A DNA stretch of 64,000 nucleotides, from the NCBI GenBank assembly GCA_942159475.1, contig OW804095.1, positions 89,789,740 through 89,853,739 on the forward strand, written 5' to 3'. Origin of the DNA: Sthenelais limicola (Eukaryota; Annelida; Polychaeta; Phyllodocida; Sigalionidae). Below are positions 1 through 11,105 of this stretch, piece by piece. The stretch's first letter is position 1. The number at the start of each line of letters is the position of its first letter. The position numbers and the translations under genes are program-made. The notes under the pieces were generated by a model, which had not been told where the DNA came from, ran no database searches, and saw nothing but the letters and a program-made list of their open reading frames with translations.

Positions 1-935
1 AAATCAGAACAAATGTCATTTTCAATAGATATCTTCCTATGGAGAGGCGTGTGAAGATAGTATAATACGGACAAGCTCTTCCAATCGCCAAAAGATTTTA
101 TGTCAATGAGTGGTACGCCCAGCCCATGCAGGTACTAGGCACCCGACCGGCGTAAAGAGTGTAGACCGATATCTTTAGGGTCGTACCCAATGCTAGCAGT
201 TTTCAACTTCAGAAAAGCCAACACATCGGTGTAAAGCAAGCAAGTGCGTTGTCCATTGTCCAATATTTTGTAGAACAAAGGGTCGTCTGAGGAGGCTGGA
301 AATTTCATGAAATGTCGTCCCAGACAGGAAACAACATCAAACAAATGATTACTGCATCTGTTGATGGGAATCACAAATTTGTCCCGACGGTGACGAAGAG
401 TCTTAGAAGACCTGACAGTAATGATGACGCCCGTATCTGTGAAGATTATGTCAGAGCGGCGAAGAACATGTCCAAGGTCTGTGGGAGAAGAAGGCACAAC
501 ATTTGATTTCCGTAACAAGGTACGAAAACTTAGCAAAATGGCAGTGCTACAAGTCTGTTCATATGTATCCGATAAACTCACAGATTTAAAAATGGAACAC
601 AAGTCCTGGACAGAAAGACATGATTTCTGCTTAACTTCCTTCCCTAGCTGATTAGCTAGCCCCATTAGGACTAGTTTAATCGAGTAGTTCTCGCGAAAGG
701 TACAGTCAAACCCTAAATATTTGTGGAGGGCGATAATTGCTGACAGATAATTATTGTATGTACTGTAACAAGATGTCCTGGCCAAAAAGTATAAGAAGCG
801 ACATACAGTCCTCGGGTCAGCAGGTATTGACTGCAATTCATTATCTTGGCAGAACTGCAAAAACTTCCCCCACTGGGAGTTCCTGGTTTTGAGCGTATTC
901 CTAGACTAACCAGTTGAAATAGCAGCTGAAACTTC
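1..935 (-). pseudogene. Ngaro-like YR retroelement: tyrosine recombinase, broken by a stop codon
   Basis: The protein would cut and rejoin DNA to integrate the element's circular or linear cDNA. The N-terminal SAM-like core-binding region is seen (SQWGKFLQFC, TYNNYLSAIIALHKYLGF). The catalytic domain follows, with the first arginine in FRTLLRKSN and the H-x-x-R box as HSLRRSGA. A TAG at 135-137 directly follows that box. Reading on in the same frame restores the rest of the fold (GDWKSLSVLYYLHTPL), with the nucleophilic tyrosine region at about positions 51-62. A single nonsense mutation therefore separates the protein from its catalytic tyrosine. The N-terminal frame has no obvious ATG. It lies just downstream of an RT-RNase H ORF, the usual order in YR retrotransposons. 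The element continues beyond the left edge. Confidence 0.8.
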
Positions 936-954
936 ATTGTCGAGTACGGCTAAA

Positions 955-2727
955 TCAACCTTCCATTTGAGAACTGCAACAGAGAGAAAAGAATTTCAAA
1001 CTGTTAAGGTCTGACTCGTTAGTGATTCGAGACAGAAAATCTGTGGACACATTTAAATGGCCAGGAATGTGGCGGGCAGTTAAGTATATATTCTTGTTAA
1101 CACAAAGCAAAAAAAATTCGCGTATCAATGGCATGATGGGTTTGCTAGACAAAGTGCCCTTGTTGATGCTGGCAATAACGGTGGTATTGTCTGAAAAAAG
1201 CACAACATGATGATCCGTCCAAGTAACACCAAAACGAAGCAGAGCCAATTTTACGGGTATCAGCTGCAGGTAGTTAATGTGGAAATCGTTTGGCACAACA
1301 TCCACATTGACCCAATGAGAATGACTTGAACACAACTTGGAGTCTGGAGAAGGGAGACTTGAGAAAAGGCCTGACTGCCAGTCGTCTTGATAAACCAACC
1401 CATAACCAGTGTTACAAGCATAGGTATACAGCACTGGGCCATCTCCAAAATTGTGTTTCACCATTAGATTTGAGCCGTTGAAATGCGGAGCCCAGCTTAA
1501 CCACCATTTAATGTTGGGAACAAAACCCTCATTCAAACGAACCCGTGGTTTGTCAGGGTTAATGTTGGCCAATAAGTCAATTACTCTACGCGAGAAGGTT
1601 TGTGCACCCCAAATTACCTTTGCTGCGTGAGCCATGAGACCACAAAGTCTTTGCAACTGTTTCCTAGTAGCTCTGTTTTTCTCTGAGAAGAATTTAAGCT
1701 CTAATAAGAGCCGATCAAGCTTTGTTGCTGGGAGGGATACTGCCATGTTGACGGAATCAAACTCGATGCCTAGGTATATTGCTGGTTGGGATGGAGAGGT
1801 GCATTTCTTTCAAGCAATCCCAAAGCCTAAGGATCGAAGAATGGACACTAGTAGGTGTTGGGTGGCAAGACAACTCTCATAGTAATCAGACACAATGAGA
1901 TAGTCGTCTATGTAGTTTACACATTTGAAGAGGCCCCGTCGTTGCAAACATCTCACCGTAAAATTCGACAACTGTGTGTAAATGTACGGGGCGCACTTTA
2001 GCCCGAAACATAACCTAGTATCAGTGAGGTAACAAGTTTGACCATTGATGAGCCACTTTATCCCCTGATATGTACCCTGATCTGGCCGGACGGGCACAGT
2101 CCGATATGCTGCCGACACATCTAAGGACAACATATATGAGCCTGGCGTGATCAATTCAATGACGTCGTCGACTGACTTATAACAGAATTTTTGTGCAGTA
2201 GTGACCATGAAATTGTTGATGGACGTTCCTATGGGGCGTTTACAATCCGTTATAGGACGCCAGTGGCCATCAGGTTTGGGGACTGCACCCAGGCTATGCA
2301 CACAAAAAGGAGTAACATTTGAGACAATATATTTTCCCTCTCTCAACTCAGATGTGATCAATTCATCAATGAATACATTTGCAGGGCCAGACAAAACTGA
2401 CTTATAATTGTCACATTCATAGCTAGAGATATCACTATTGTCGCCTACAATGGTAAAACCATTTACTACACCATCATAAATATACTCTCGTAAAGCAGCA
2501 TCATTTTCATAGCTTAATTCATATTGCCAAGCCACAACATTCCAGTCAGTACGAACATCTCCGATAACATGATCAAAAGATTTTGAGAAACAGACAGGTA
2601 AATCAGGGACAATACAAACAGGCACATAATTTGCATAACGATCAAAGGCATTTTCGATGTCGTACATATAGGTAGCAGATTCAAAATCAACATCAGCATA
2701 GTCTAGATTACAGTCAGCGTAACACAC
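955..2727 (-). pseudogene. Ngaro-like YR retroelement: reverse transcriptase-RNase H with one in-frame stop
   Basis: This frame copies element RNA into DNA. RT motifs are clear: SLGAVPKPDGHWRPITDC, SLDVSAAYRTVPV, CFGLKCAPYIY and the catalytic NYIDDYL. The RT part ends at a TGA at 1810-1812, but the same frame continues through YLGIEFDSVNMAVSLP into RNase H. So it is one polypeptide of about 590 residues with one nonsense codon, probably from a tryptophan. In the RNase H, two of the four acidic catalytic sites look replaced: the first, normally DAS, reads YAC, and the glutamate site reads YLQLIP. LFSDNTT and STDFLSR keep the last two aspartates. No methyltransferase-like domain follows, which fits Ngaro rather than DIRS. 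No gag is seen upstream, so the element is 5' truncated near 2760. Confidence 0.82.
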
Positions 2728-3201
2728 AACATCAGCGTAATCAGTAGCATTTGGACAAAAACGAGCAACTTAATAATGTCGGTCGTTTTAAAGTATGATC
2801 TAGTCGTGTCTCTGCTTAGCATTTACTAAGAACTTGAAGGCTTGGTCAAAATTGAATTCGTCAACAGGCATTGACTCTAGAGTCAACAAATGTTCTGTGC
2901 TCACTTTCAAGGCAATTCAATGCAAAATGCCATTGTAATCCCATTAAGATGCCTACTCTGGGGCCAAAAGCCCAGTCAACATCCAATCAAAAACATATAA
3001 TTCTTATGTGATCTGAGAATGTCTGTGAATAATTCATATTTATCACAATTGTTTCTGTACCACAGCTATCTATTTTGCACGACATAGATAGTGTTAAATT
3101 GTGGCCTTGACTTTATAACCAAGAATGACCCTAAATTCTTCAATAGCATTCATTGGGCTTCAACTCCTAAAATTCCAACATATGACTACTGTGATATACT
3201 T
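2728..3201. other. Non-coding, no feature recognised
   Basis: A few residues of the RT frame continue to about 2760 and then hit a stop. Beyond that I see only AT-rich unique-looking sequence with no long ORF or repeat. Confidence 0.5.
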
Positions 3202-3304
3202 ATACCAAATGGCACGATGTAGGTTTGTAATCGGGTCGAGAGCAGCTGAAGTTCTGTTCTTCTTCGAGACCTGATTATAAACCGTACAGAGTGCCATTTG
3301 GTAT
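3202..3304. repeat. Imperfect inverted repeat (hairpin or MITE-like)
   Basis: The left arm 3202-3240 (starting ATACCAAATGGCAC) is the imperfect reverse complement of 3265-3304 (ending GTGCCATTTGGTAT). The loop is about 24 nt. Arms of roughly 40 bp suggest a foldback element or a transcribed hairpin. There is no coding capacity and no clear target duplication. Confidence 0.7.
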
Positions 3305-5207
3305 TTATTACATACTGATTTGTAGATTTCTTGCCAAATTATCGGAACTTTGCTTGAAACTTTCAAAACTTGCAAGGCAGCGCTACGCAGCATAGCGCAA
3401 TGTCACCAAGAGCGCAACGTCGCCAAACCAATTAAGTTGCGTTGTTTGGGTCTTGTGTTCCCAGTTTGGATTACAAGTGAAAACAACCGGCAAACTTTTT
3501 TGAAATTTTTTTGTCAACACCAATGCCGGACAGAACGCAATATGGGCCCTAAAGTAAGACGTTGCATCTCCTAATTTATGCTATGTTAGCAACGTGTCCA
3601 TCACAATGCTATTTTCCTTGTTGAGAAATGTGGTCCTAGACTGATTTTGAAGGGCTAAGGGAAGATCTTCGAACGGTGTAACTTGTAAAATGTTATATTA
3701 CACCTACTGTCAAGGTAACAATTTTATCAGAAATCTAAGTCATATTTCTTTGAGTAAAGTATGTACAAGTTATGTGTAGTGGGTCCGGCCCATCACATCA
3801 TCGCTGCCGACCAACACCACCACCATATGACAGCAGTGAAGGGTATCTCTACTAGAGCTGGACATACTACCTAGTAGTCCAGATGCCAAACTGGGATTTT
3901 AGGGCCAAGCATGTTTCGTGGTATGGACGATGTTTTAAGGTGGATTCTGGTAATATAACATGTCCTGAGCAGGAATCAGCCAGGTACCATGTTATGACTC
4001 AAGGGGGAAAATGTTATGGGCCCAAAACAAAATGGCCGCTGGACAACCCTGTTGCCAATCATAAATACACCATAACTTCCTAAATATTGGTGCTATAAGC
4101 TTGATCTTGGTGTCTACATCTATATTTCCAGGGTCTAGAAAGTCATAAATGTGCATCAAAGTATTACTATTGCAGCCAAACATTTAACACCTGTTTTTAA
4201 CCTGTTATATCATTGTTGAACAAGGTAATTAAACGTGACAACTGCTTTGTTTAAATTTACAAACTGATAAATAATACAGTAGCCTGCTTGCTGAACACTC
4301 CCCCAACTGTTGGGCAGCATCATAACTAGTTTTCTAACCAACAGACCAAAAACCCTTGAAACTATCTTGATTGATGGACAGTATTATTGGCCTAGCTTAA
4401 ACAGTTGCTCACAACTTTGGCCCAAATATAGCATCAACTAATGGAGTAAAATCACATTCACTAGCCTTATACTCAACTTTAGAAGTGTACAGTGAATTGC
4501 ATATCATTTAACAGTCCAACAATCAGAATGCTTGATGGGATGGGGAAAGGGGAAGTGAAATAAGAATTAAGCTATTGCCAGTAACTATACAACACCTTGG
4601 ACAATGGGCCTTGGAAACCTCCAATGCTGGAGGCCTGTGCCCAGTATCACATCCTCCCATTGCAAGTACTTGCTGCTGAGGTCATCACACTGTCAAAGCT
4701 CAGGACACCAACTACATGCTCCTTTGTAGGATCATACATGGTGAGTCCACAACTAAATATAGTGGTAGTCTGTATCAACACAGGGATGACTACTGTATAG
4801 GGATACCCCATCAAACCTTCGACCAAATCCACCTATACTACCCTCATTGATTGGAAGTCACCTGCTGAAGGTGTGATTATAACTGCCATGGTAGTGACAG
4901 TTAACACCTATACAAAATCTTCCTTTCAAGTTCTCTCTTCTGTGGTAACCCAGTATAGAGGCAAAGGTGCACATTTGACACAACAGCATTAACACCCCAT
5001 TTCACTCACCTATACCAGTGGGGGTGTGGAATCGTTTTGACACCCTTTCAAAGCTAAGTTGAATCTCCATACAAACGTTAGTGGCTCAGAAACCATCGTG
5101 GATGTCTTATTTAGAAATATTTATAACTTTGGTGGTACATGGTAGAAATTGAAAGCCCTGTCTTATAATAATAACTACTCACTTGCAAATACCCGTGCTA
5201 CACACAG
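3305..5207. other. Non-coding intergenic DNA
   Basis: Only short chance ORFs of under 80 residues occur, with no recognisable motif. No repeat structure was noticed. Confidence 0.5.
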
Positions 5208-5370
5208 GATTTGCTAGTGGGACAGTCGGGCCCACACCCCAACTCTCCTTGTTCACTCTTCCAGCAATTTTCTCTTTCAACTTCTCTCTGTAACTTAGTA
5301 CCCGCATTAACATTTATACCTCAAATGGGACTCTTTAAAATGCTTCTTTTGGTCACTGTTGTGCAACAGA
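5208..5370 (+). repeat. Interspersed repeat, copy 1 (second copy at 20143-20310)
   Basis: This segment starts with TTTGCTAGTGGGACAGT and continues through a C/T-rich stretch to TTTTGGTCACTGTT. It matches 20143-20310 in the same orientation with scattered differences and small indels. It is therefore a dispersed repeat of unknown class. No coding signal is present. Confidence 0.65.
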
Positions 5371-5526
5371 TACAGATTCATTAAATCAAATTCTAAAGAC
5401 ACAACTGTTAACAGTAAACTACTGTAAGCATTAATTAATTAATTAATCTGAAAGACTGTTACCTGCAATATACTTCTTATCTCAGGACTTAAACTGCTAA
5501 AGTTCTCAATTGTGTGTAATATATAT

Positions 5527-5800
5527 GAGCAAATCCACCATTTGGTCGTCATTTGACCCTAAAATCGTATTGTGCTTATTTGAATGGAAAAAACAATGAT
5601 TGGAGACATTTTTCAATAGTTTTTAGAAGAAAAATCAAGGGATGCCAAATAAAATGATGGAAATAAATCAAAATATTTAGTCGAACATAGTTTAAACTTA
5701 TTTTACCATTGAGCCTTGACCCTGGCTACTGCATGATCTGTTTTTTATTTGTTAATTATGGATTTTTGGTCTAGTAAGAATGAAAAGAGATGTTGGGAAC
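5527..5800 (-). repeat. Dispersed repeat related to those at 21.1 kb and 23.8 kb
   Basis: Positions 5527-5558 (GAGCAAATCCACCATTTGGT and onward) are close to the reverse complement of 21097-21128. The block near 5700-5790, including CCTGGCTACTGCATGATCTG, resembles 24080-24150. This looks like an old mosaic copy of the repeats that flank the pseudogene at 21.9-23.8 kb. The strand is assigned loosely. Confidence 0.45.
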
Positions 5801-7232
5801 TCTAAATGTCAGCGTCACATGTGGAATATAAAATCCAGGCCTGGAAAAAATGTAACAACTTGGGGTGACCAATATGGGTGGGGCTCCCGAAAATGTCCAT
5901 TTTGCCAAAATCACCCATTTTAATTTCATAATTTATTCGGATTTTATTCCACATTTGTAATTCTTCAGTATTTTGTACATTTCCAAGTGTCTAATGCGGA
6001 CATATTGAAATATATATGAAAAAAAATATTTTAATGCAAAAAAACATATCTTATGTTGGAAAATGGCCTTAAATGCATGTCCCTGGGTTTAATTTTTTTT
6101 TGTTTCATTGAAAAATTATGTAAAGCTGAATAATTGGCTATTTGCTTTTAATTCTCCATACAGCATATGTAAGAACCTCCTTCAGGTGTTTATTTTGTTT
6201 TATTTATTTCATTTTTTTCTGTTCTTTCATTCACAACTCTCCAAATAGCTTATGAAGATCATTGATAAGGTTGATGAATTGATAAATTCAACAATAAAGC
6301 TTCTACCTAGGAAATGTTTTACCTCCAGGCCTTGTGTTATTCAGAAAGTCCCATATCACATCAAACTTTTATTTTCTTATTTTTACCAATTTTTACCATA
6401 CACAGGGTTCCATAAAGTTGAGACATAGAAATTCCGAGTTTGACTGCCTTTTCTTCTCACCCCGACGGGCACAGAGTGCAATTGAGTGGGATAGCACTGC
6501 GATCATTTTGTGATTGACTGTAAACCAGTGAAGTGTGATACTTATGGCTATGAATCACAGTGAAATGATCATGTCATTAGCAACCATTATGTGAAATCCA
6601 TTGCGTCTATTTCCTCCCACGTTGTTGGTGGTCTCACACTTGTGCTGGGTCAAGTTCTCATTCATATTCATTTATGTTTGTATTAAACATGTATTACTCA
6701 ACCAATTGTATCTGGGAATATATGTTTTCATCAAAAGTCAATATATGGGTGTGATCTCAAATGCGCATATAATGCGCATTCAAAATTGCGTCTAAATACT
6801 CATTATAGATATGTACAGATGCAATGCTTGTAGGGATATTCCAATCAATAATTAACATTTCGCTTTTGAAGATGATTAATTTAGGTGCCCTAACGTCCAT
6901 AGGCCCCAAAAGTTGGAATTTTGGAGTATTAGAATGATCAGACATTATAACGGTTATTATGGTTGCAATGAAAGCTGGGGTTGAGAGGAATCCACTGATA
7001 TATATAGATCTAGCTATATGTAATGAAATACAATCCCGAAACCCCCATTTCTGTAATTTAGCACAAGTAGAAAAATCTACCCATATGATGAAGCCACAAT
7101 AGGCTCACAATACCTGACACTGCTCACTCACCTAGCATTCGCACGCACTACCGCACAATTAACACTCCCACTCTGACACCCACACTCAGTCTCTGACACT
7201 GACTTACCCTACTCCAATTCGCGCGAAAATTA
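5801..7232. other. Non-coding intergenic DNA
   Basis: AT-rich sequence with poly-A/T runs. A short palindrome, CCCGACGGGC, lies near 6465 and recurs near 13605. No gene or RNA was recognised. Confidence 0.5.
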
Positions 7233-7407
7233 ATGCCCAATTCGACCAAATTTTCCGAATTTACATTTTATTCCTCCTCAGAAAATGTACAAGTCTCTTC
7301 TTACAATATTCCCAAATGTGAGACTGAAATTACATCTAAAACACAATTACACACATTAATTGCGGGAAATTACAGCGAATTATTGAATTTAAATTCAAGA
7401 AAAGAAG
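7233..7407 (+). CDS. Possible host-gene first exon (weak)
   Basis: An ATG at 7233 opens a frame of about 58 codons, rich in Ser, Asn and Thr. It meets a good splice-donor consensus (AAG|GTGAGT) at 7407/7408. The frame happens to run on to 7487. I recognise no domain and see no matching acceptor nearby, because the DIRS element begins 190 bp downstream. It may be an exon of a host gene or chance. Confidence 0.2.
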
Positions 7408-7598
7408 GTGAGTTGGCTCCTATTATTAATATACACATGAACAAAAATAGATCCAATAGTGTACCACACCTATGTATTGAGTTCTAATTATGATAGGGAG
7501 AAGATTCGACTACCAAAATGATGCTTGGAGCATGGGGAATCTAATTCTTGAAGAGCGCAATGTGTCAGAATATGAGATCGTATAAATCATGTAACAAT

Positions 7599-7708
7599 AA
7601 TTGTTCGGATGTACAATACTTACTGTTCGTTGAAGTACATCCTTGATTCTTGCTCTGCAGTCAGCCGTCGGTGGTGAGGACATGAGAAGGGGAACGAGGC
7701 TAAGGCAG
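7599..7708 (+). repeat. DIRS left (3') inverted terminal repeat
   Basis: Positions 7681-7708 are identical over 28 bp to the reverse complement of 12766-12793. The outer part 7640-7680 is a diverged version of the right terminus: the CTGCAG and GGTGG blocks are shared, with indels. Positions 7599-7684 also pair perfectly with 7841-7926. Confidence 0.85.
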
Positions 7709-7840
7709 GGTTTAACCGGGAGCGTAGCTTGCAACAGAGGAATTGCAAAACACATGTTTCTTGGACTCTCAATAAACATGACTAAAATAAGTCAGACGAC
7801 AACCCGGTGGTAGGACCAACTTTGGAGCGGGTGTGGAGGG

Positions 7841-7963
7841 CATGTCCTCACCACCGACGGCTGACTGCAGAGCAAGAATCAAGGATGTACTTCAACGAAC
7901 AGTAAGTATTGTACATCCGAACAATTCTTGTCTGCAGCCACCGTCAGGTGGCAGCCCATGAGA
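7841..7963 (+). repeat. DIRS internal complementary region (ICR)
   Basis: Positions 7841-7926 form a perfect 86-bp reverse complement of 7599-7684. Positions 7923-7962 form a perfect 40-bp reverse complement of 12788-12827. The two halves overlap at AATT (7923-7926), the shared terminal tetranucleotide. Between the left terminal repeat and the ICR lies a non-coding spacer of about 130 bp. Confidence 0.9.
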
Positions 7964-8119
7964 GTTTTAACCAGCAATTCCTCCGGGACACCATCAAGTT
8001 TGGATAGCAAGCCGAGTCCTCCTTAAAGTTGAAGAAAGTAACTGTAGACTAACACAAAGAAGATCCAAGCATGGACCTGGATCTTCAACAGTTAACTTAT
8101 GTACATTCCAGTAGGCCAA

Positions 8120-9370
8120 CTATTTCTTTCTCTTTCGAGAAGAAGCCTTCGGAGTTTTCTTATTCTTATCCTTGAACGAAGAAAGCAAATGAGCCGAAGT
8201 AGGCGTAGTAACGTTAATAGGTTTCTGATAGAATCGTCTAAATGTATTCTCATCTTTCCACATAGCTCTTGCCATGATCTGATCCATTGGCACATTCAAA
8301 GCCGCCAATTTTGAAGTCGAGGCCCCACGAACACTATGAGGCCTAAAGACATTCGTATTTAAACCGCTTGCTGCCATCAAGCAACGAATATACTTGGCAA
8401 TGGTGCAATTTTGAACTGGCTTAAATGGAGCGGTATGGCTGATAAACAACGGTCCAGTGATGTTTCCATGAGCGTCAGTAGGGCGGTGATCTGCAGTTCT
8501 GAACAGATAGTGACGAAGACATGTTAACGCACACACCCTTTTATTGTCAGGAAAAGCCTCTATCACAATAGATCCTAGAGACCTTCCAACAGACAAAGTC
8601 TTAATAACCTCCGATAGAAGAATAGTCACTTTGTTTTGATCAGAAAAAACAATATCTTCACATTTCAAGGTGCGAAGAGTTTGAACTCTCTGAGATGTAA
8701 CCAACATCATTAGAGTAGCCATCCTTTGCGTCAGTTGAGGAAGATTGAGATCCGTCAGCGGATACATAGATGAGATATAATTCAGAACTATATCCGGATC
8801 CCATGTTTCTGAATATCTAGTTTTCGGAGGCCTTTGAGTGAACATTCCCCCAATGATTTTGGAGATCGAAGTACAGGCCCCAAACGAAGTAAGACCCACT
8901 TTCGGCATAACAGCAGAAAGAGCCGAGCGGGCAGAGGCAATAGCTCCAAGTCCTAAACCATTATCAAATAAATCACATAGGAATTCCACACCTTGTTGAA
9001 AAGAAGGGATAGTGTATGGAATATCTTTCTCATGGCAATAAGCCTTCCACTTACGATGATAGGTACGATACGACTTTCTCGTATTCTTAGACCAGCTGCG
9101 AAAATAATGTTTCTTAGCTCTAGCCGACAGGTCTAAATTATCAACAAATTGCTTCAGAATAGAGCAATGAGGAGAGAGCACATGGAGATCTTTGGATCCT
9201 GATGTTTTCCTTTTTGAGGAATGAGATTTCCCTTTCTTTTTCTTATGAACAGAAGCTGTCTGCTTCCCCGTTTTAGCTGCGGATACCAGGGTTGACTGGG
9301 CCAATCCGGAGCAACTAGGATTGCTCTGATGCCCTCCATCTCTATCCGCTGAAGGCACCTTCCTACCAGC
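8120..9370 (-). CDS. DIRS tyrosine recombinase
   Basis: This is the integrase-equivalent that inserts DIRS cDNA by site-specific strand exchange. The frame is about 412-416 residues. A basic Lys-rich N-terminus is followed by a SAM-like core-binding domain (RSWSKNTRKSYRTYHRKWKA) and the catalytic domain. The catalytic set is arginine in TSQRVQTLRTL, H-x-x-R in PHSVRGAS, and tyrosine in FRRFYQKP near the C-terminus. A basic tail (KASSRKRKK) resembles a nuclear localisation signal. The frame opens after a TAG at 9371-9373, and its first ATG codon is only about residue 150, inside the domain. Translation must therefore start at a non-AUG codon (a GTG lies at 9358), come by frameshift from the overlapping RT frame (overlap about 205 nt), or use splicing. 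No damaging change was seen. Confidence 0.9.
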   Translation of the reverse strand, partial: AGRKVPSADRDGGHQSNPSCSGLAQSTLVSAAKTGKQTASVHKKKKGKSHSSKRKTSGSKDLHVLSPHCSILKQFVDNLDLSARAKKHYFRSWSKNTRKSYRTYHRKWKAYCHEKDIPYTIPSFQQGVEFLCDLFDNGLGLGAIASARSALSAVMPKVGLTSFGACTSISKIIGGMFTQRPPKTRYSETWDPDIVLNYISSMYPLTDLNLPQLTQRMATLMMLVTSQRVQTLRTLKCEDIVFSDQNKVTILLSEVIKTLSVGRSLGSIVIEAFPDNKRVCALTCLRHYLFRTADHRPTDAHGNITGPLFISHTAPFKPVQNCTIAKYIRCLMAASGLNTNVFRPHSVRGASTSKLAALNVPMDQIMARAMWKDENTFRRFYQKPINVTTPTSAHLLSSFKDKNKKTPKASSRKRKK

Positions 9371-11105
9371 CTAAAAGGAGGAAAAATATATGGCCTTGAG
9401 AATTGATTCCAAGGAATAGTAAAAGAATCAACAAAAGATGATGTAGGATCCGGAAACCAGCTAGCATAAACTTCAACTTTGAAGTTATGTCTAGAGGCAA
9501 ACAGATCGACGTCTGGTTCTCCAAATTCTGAACAGATGTGATCAAAAATATCTTGACTAAGGGACCATTCTGTGTCATCAGATAAATGTCGACTAGCATG
9601 ATCTGCCTCAACATTCTCGACTCCTGGAATATGCGAGGCGGAAAGCCAATTTTCCCTTTGTTCCGCCCACAGCCAGATTTCCTTTGCTACAGCATTACAG
9701 CTTGGGGACTTCGTTCCTCCACACTTATTAATGTATGCCACCGCAGTTGTATTGTCTGAGCGGACTACAATATGAGTGTTATAAACATCCCGAGCCAATG
9801 AAAGAATACCCATCTTAATGGCCAGAATTTCTTTTGTATTGATGTGATATTGTTCCTCATAGTCATCAAAACAACCTTGAGCCATGTCTTCTCCTAATAC
9901 TGCACCCCAACCTTCATCACAAGCATCAGCGTACAAGGTCAGAGTAGGAGAAAAGGTTCTAATCTTCCTAGACCTCCAAGGAAGATTAAGTTTCCACCAC
10001 AACAAATCCTCATGAGCTGCTGGAGAAAGAAACATTTTAGCTGAAAAATCTCCTTTGTGGAACACCAAAGCACCGATTTTGTCAATCTCCAAGTTCTTAT
10101 AATGTGCTAATCCATAATCCACTCCACGGCACAAATCAACTAGAGTACCAGTAATCGACGATACCTGTTGTATGGAGAAAGCTTTCTCTGGATGGTTAAG
10201 GAACTGATCAATTTTATCCAGAGTAGCAGTCCGTTTCCCATCCGGTGGGAACACAATCATCTCATGGGAGTCAATGAAAAAGCCTAAGAACTTCATGACT
10301 CTTGAAGGCACTATAGCTGATTTCTGAGGATGAACTAGGAAACCTAACTTGCACAGAAGCTCCAATGCAAGGCACACAGAATTAGCACATTCTTCCTCCG
10401 ATCGGCCCCAGAGAAAACAATCATCAATATAACTAAAACCGAAACCCCCCTGTTCATGAACAGAGGAAAACACAGGTTTCATTACTTTAGTAAAATTAAA
10501 TGGGGCAGGTGATAATCCAAAAGGCATCGCCACAAACTTAAAGTACTGGCCTTCCCATGGGAAAGCAATAAAAGGCTGTGCTTCACTATGTAAACGGAGG
10601 GAAAAATAAGCTTCTTGTAGGTCCAACGATGCCATATAGGAGTCCGGTCGAAGCATTTCCAACGCTGACTGCAGATTGTCCATCTTGAAATGCACTGGAG
10701 GTATTAGCTTATTCAACTCCGTCAGATCAATGATCAGTCTCCACTTGCCTCCGGGCTTCGGGGTTACAAACACATTTGACAAGAAAGAGATCTCAGAAAA
10801 GTTCACAGGAACTACAACTTTCTTGATAATCAACTTTTGAACTTCCTCACTCACCGCAGCCCTTCTTTCCGGGCCAAAACAATATTGATGAGGGATGAAC
10901 TGCTGTGAGGGTGGCTTGATAAAAGACACTCTCACTCCTCGGACAATATCTAAAATATCCGGGTCTGAAGTAATCTTTTCCCATTCTGACAGATGGCGAG
11001 AAATGCTTCCAGGAGTAAATGACAACACAGACGGACCCTTCGGTGATAAGGTTACAGAAGATGGAGAAACAGACGAAGGTAAAGAATCAAGGAGAGATTG
11101 TACCT
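9154..11105 (-). CDS. DIRS reverse transcriptase-RNase H with Dam-like methyltransferase domain
   Basis: Domain order: RT, with IDLTELNKLIPPVHF, ASLDLQEAYFSL, PFGLSPAPF and catalytic FSYIDDCFLW; then RNase H with all four acidic sites (LYADACDEGWGA, NTKEILAIK, RSDNTTAVAYI, VEADHASR); then a DIRS-specific Dam-like (PF05869-type) methyltransferase region running from DVDLFASRHN to LVAPDWPSQPWYP. In the methyltransferase region the expected NPPF-like motif reads FPPF, so methylation activity is doubtful. The domain is typical of DIRS and is not found in Ngaro elements. The frame has no ATG near its start. It stays open upstream of the first recognisable RT residues and runs past the gag stop at 11106, which suggests expression as a gag-RT frameshift product. 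I give 11105 as a practical upstream limit. It looks intact. Confidence 0.9.

Noticed and set aside
7510..7779. Minus-strand frame across the DIRS left terminus
   Set aside because: It lies in the terminal repeat and flank; the inverted repeat explains the sequence.
7599..7926. Possible separate MITE with 86-bp perfect arms
   Set aside because: The arms are the DIRS left terminal repeat and its ICR copy; the junction with the right-terminus copy shows that they belong to the DIRS element.
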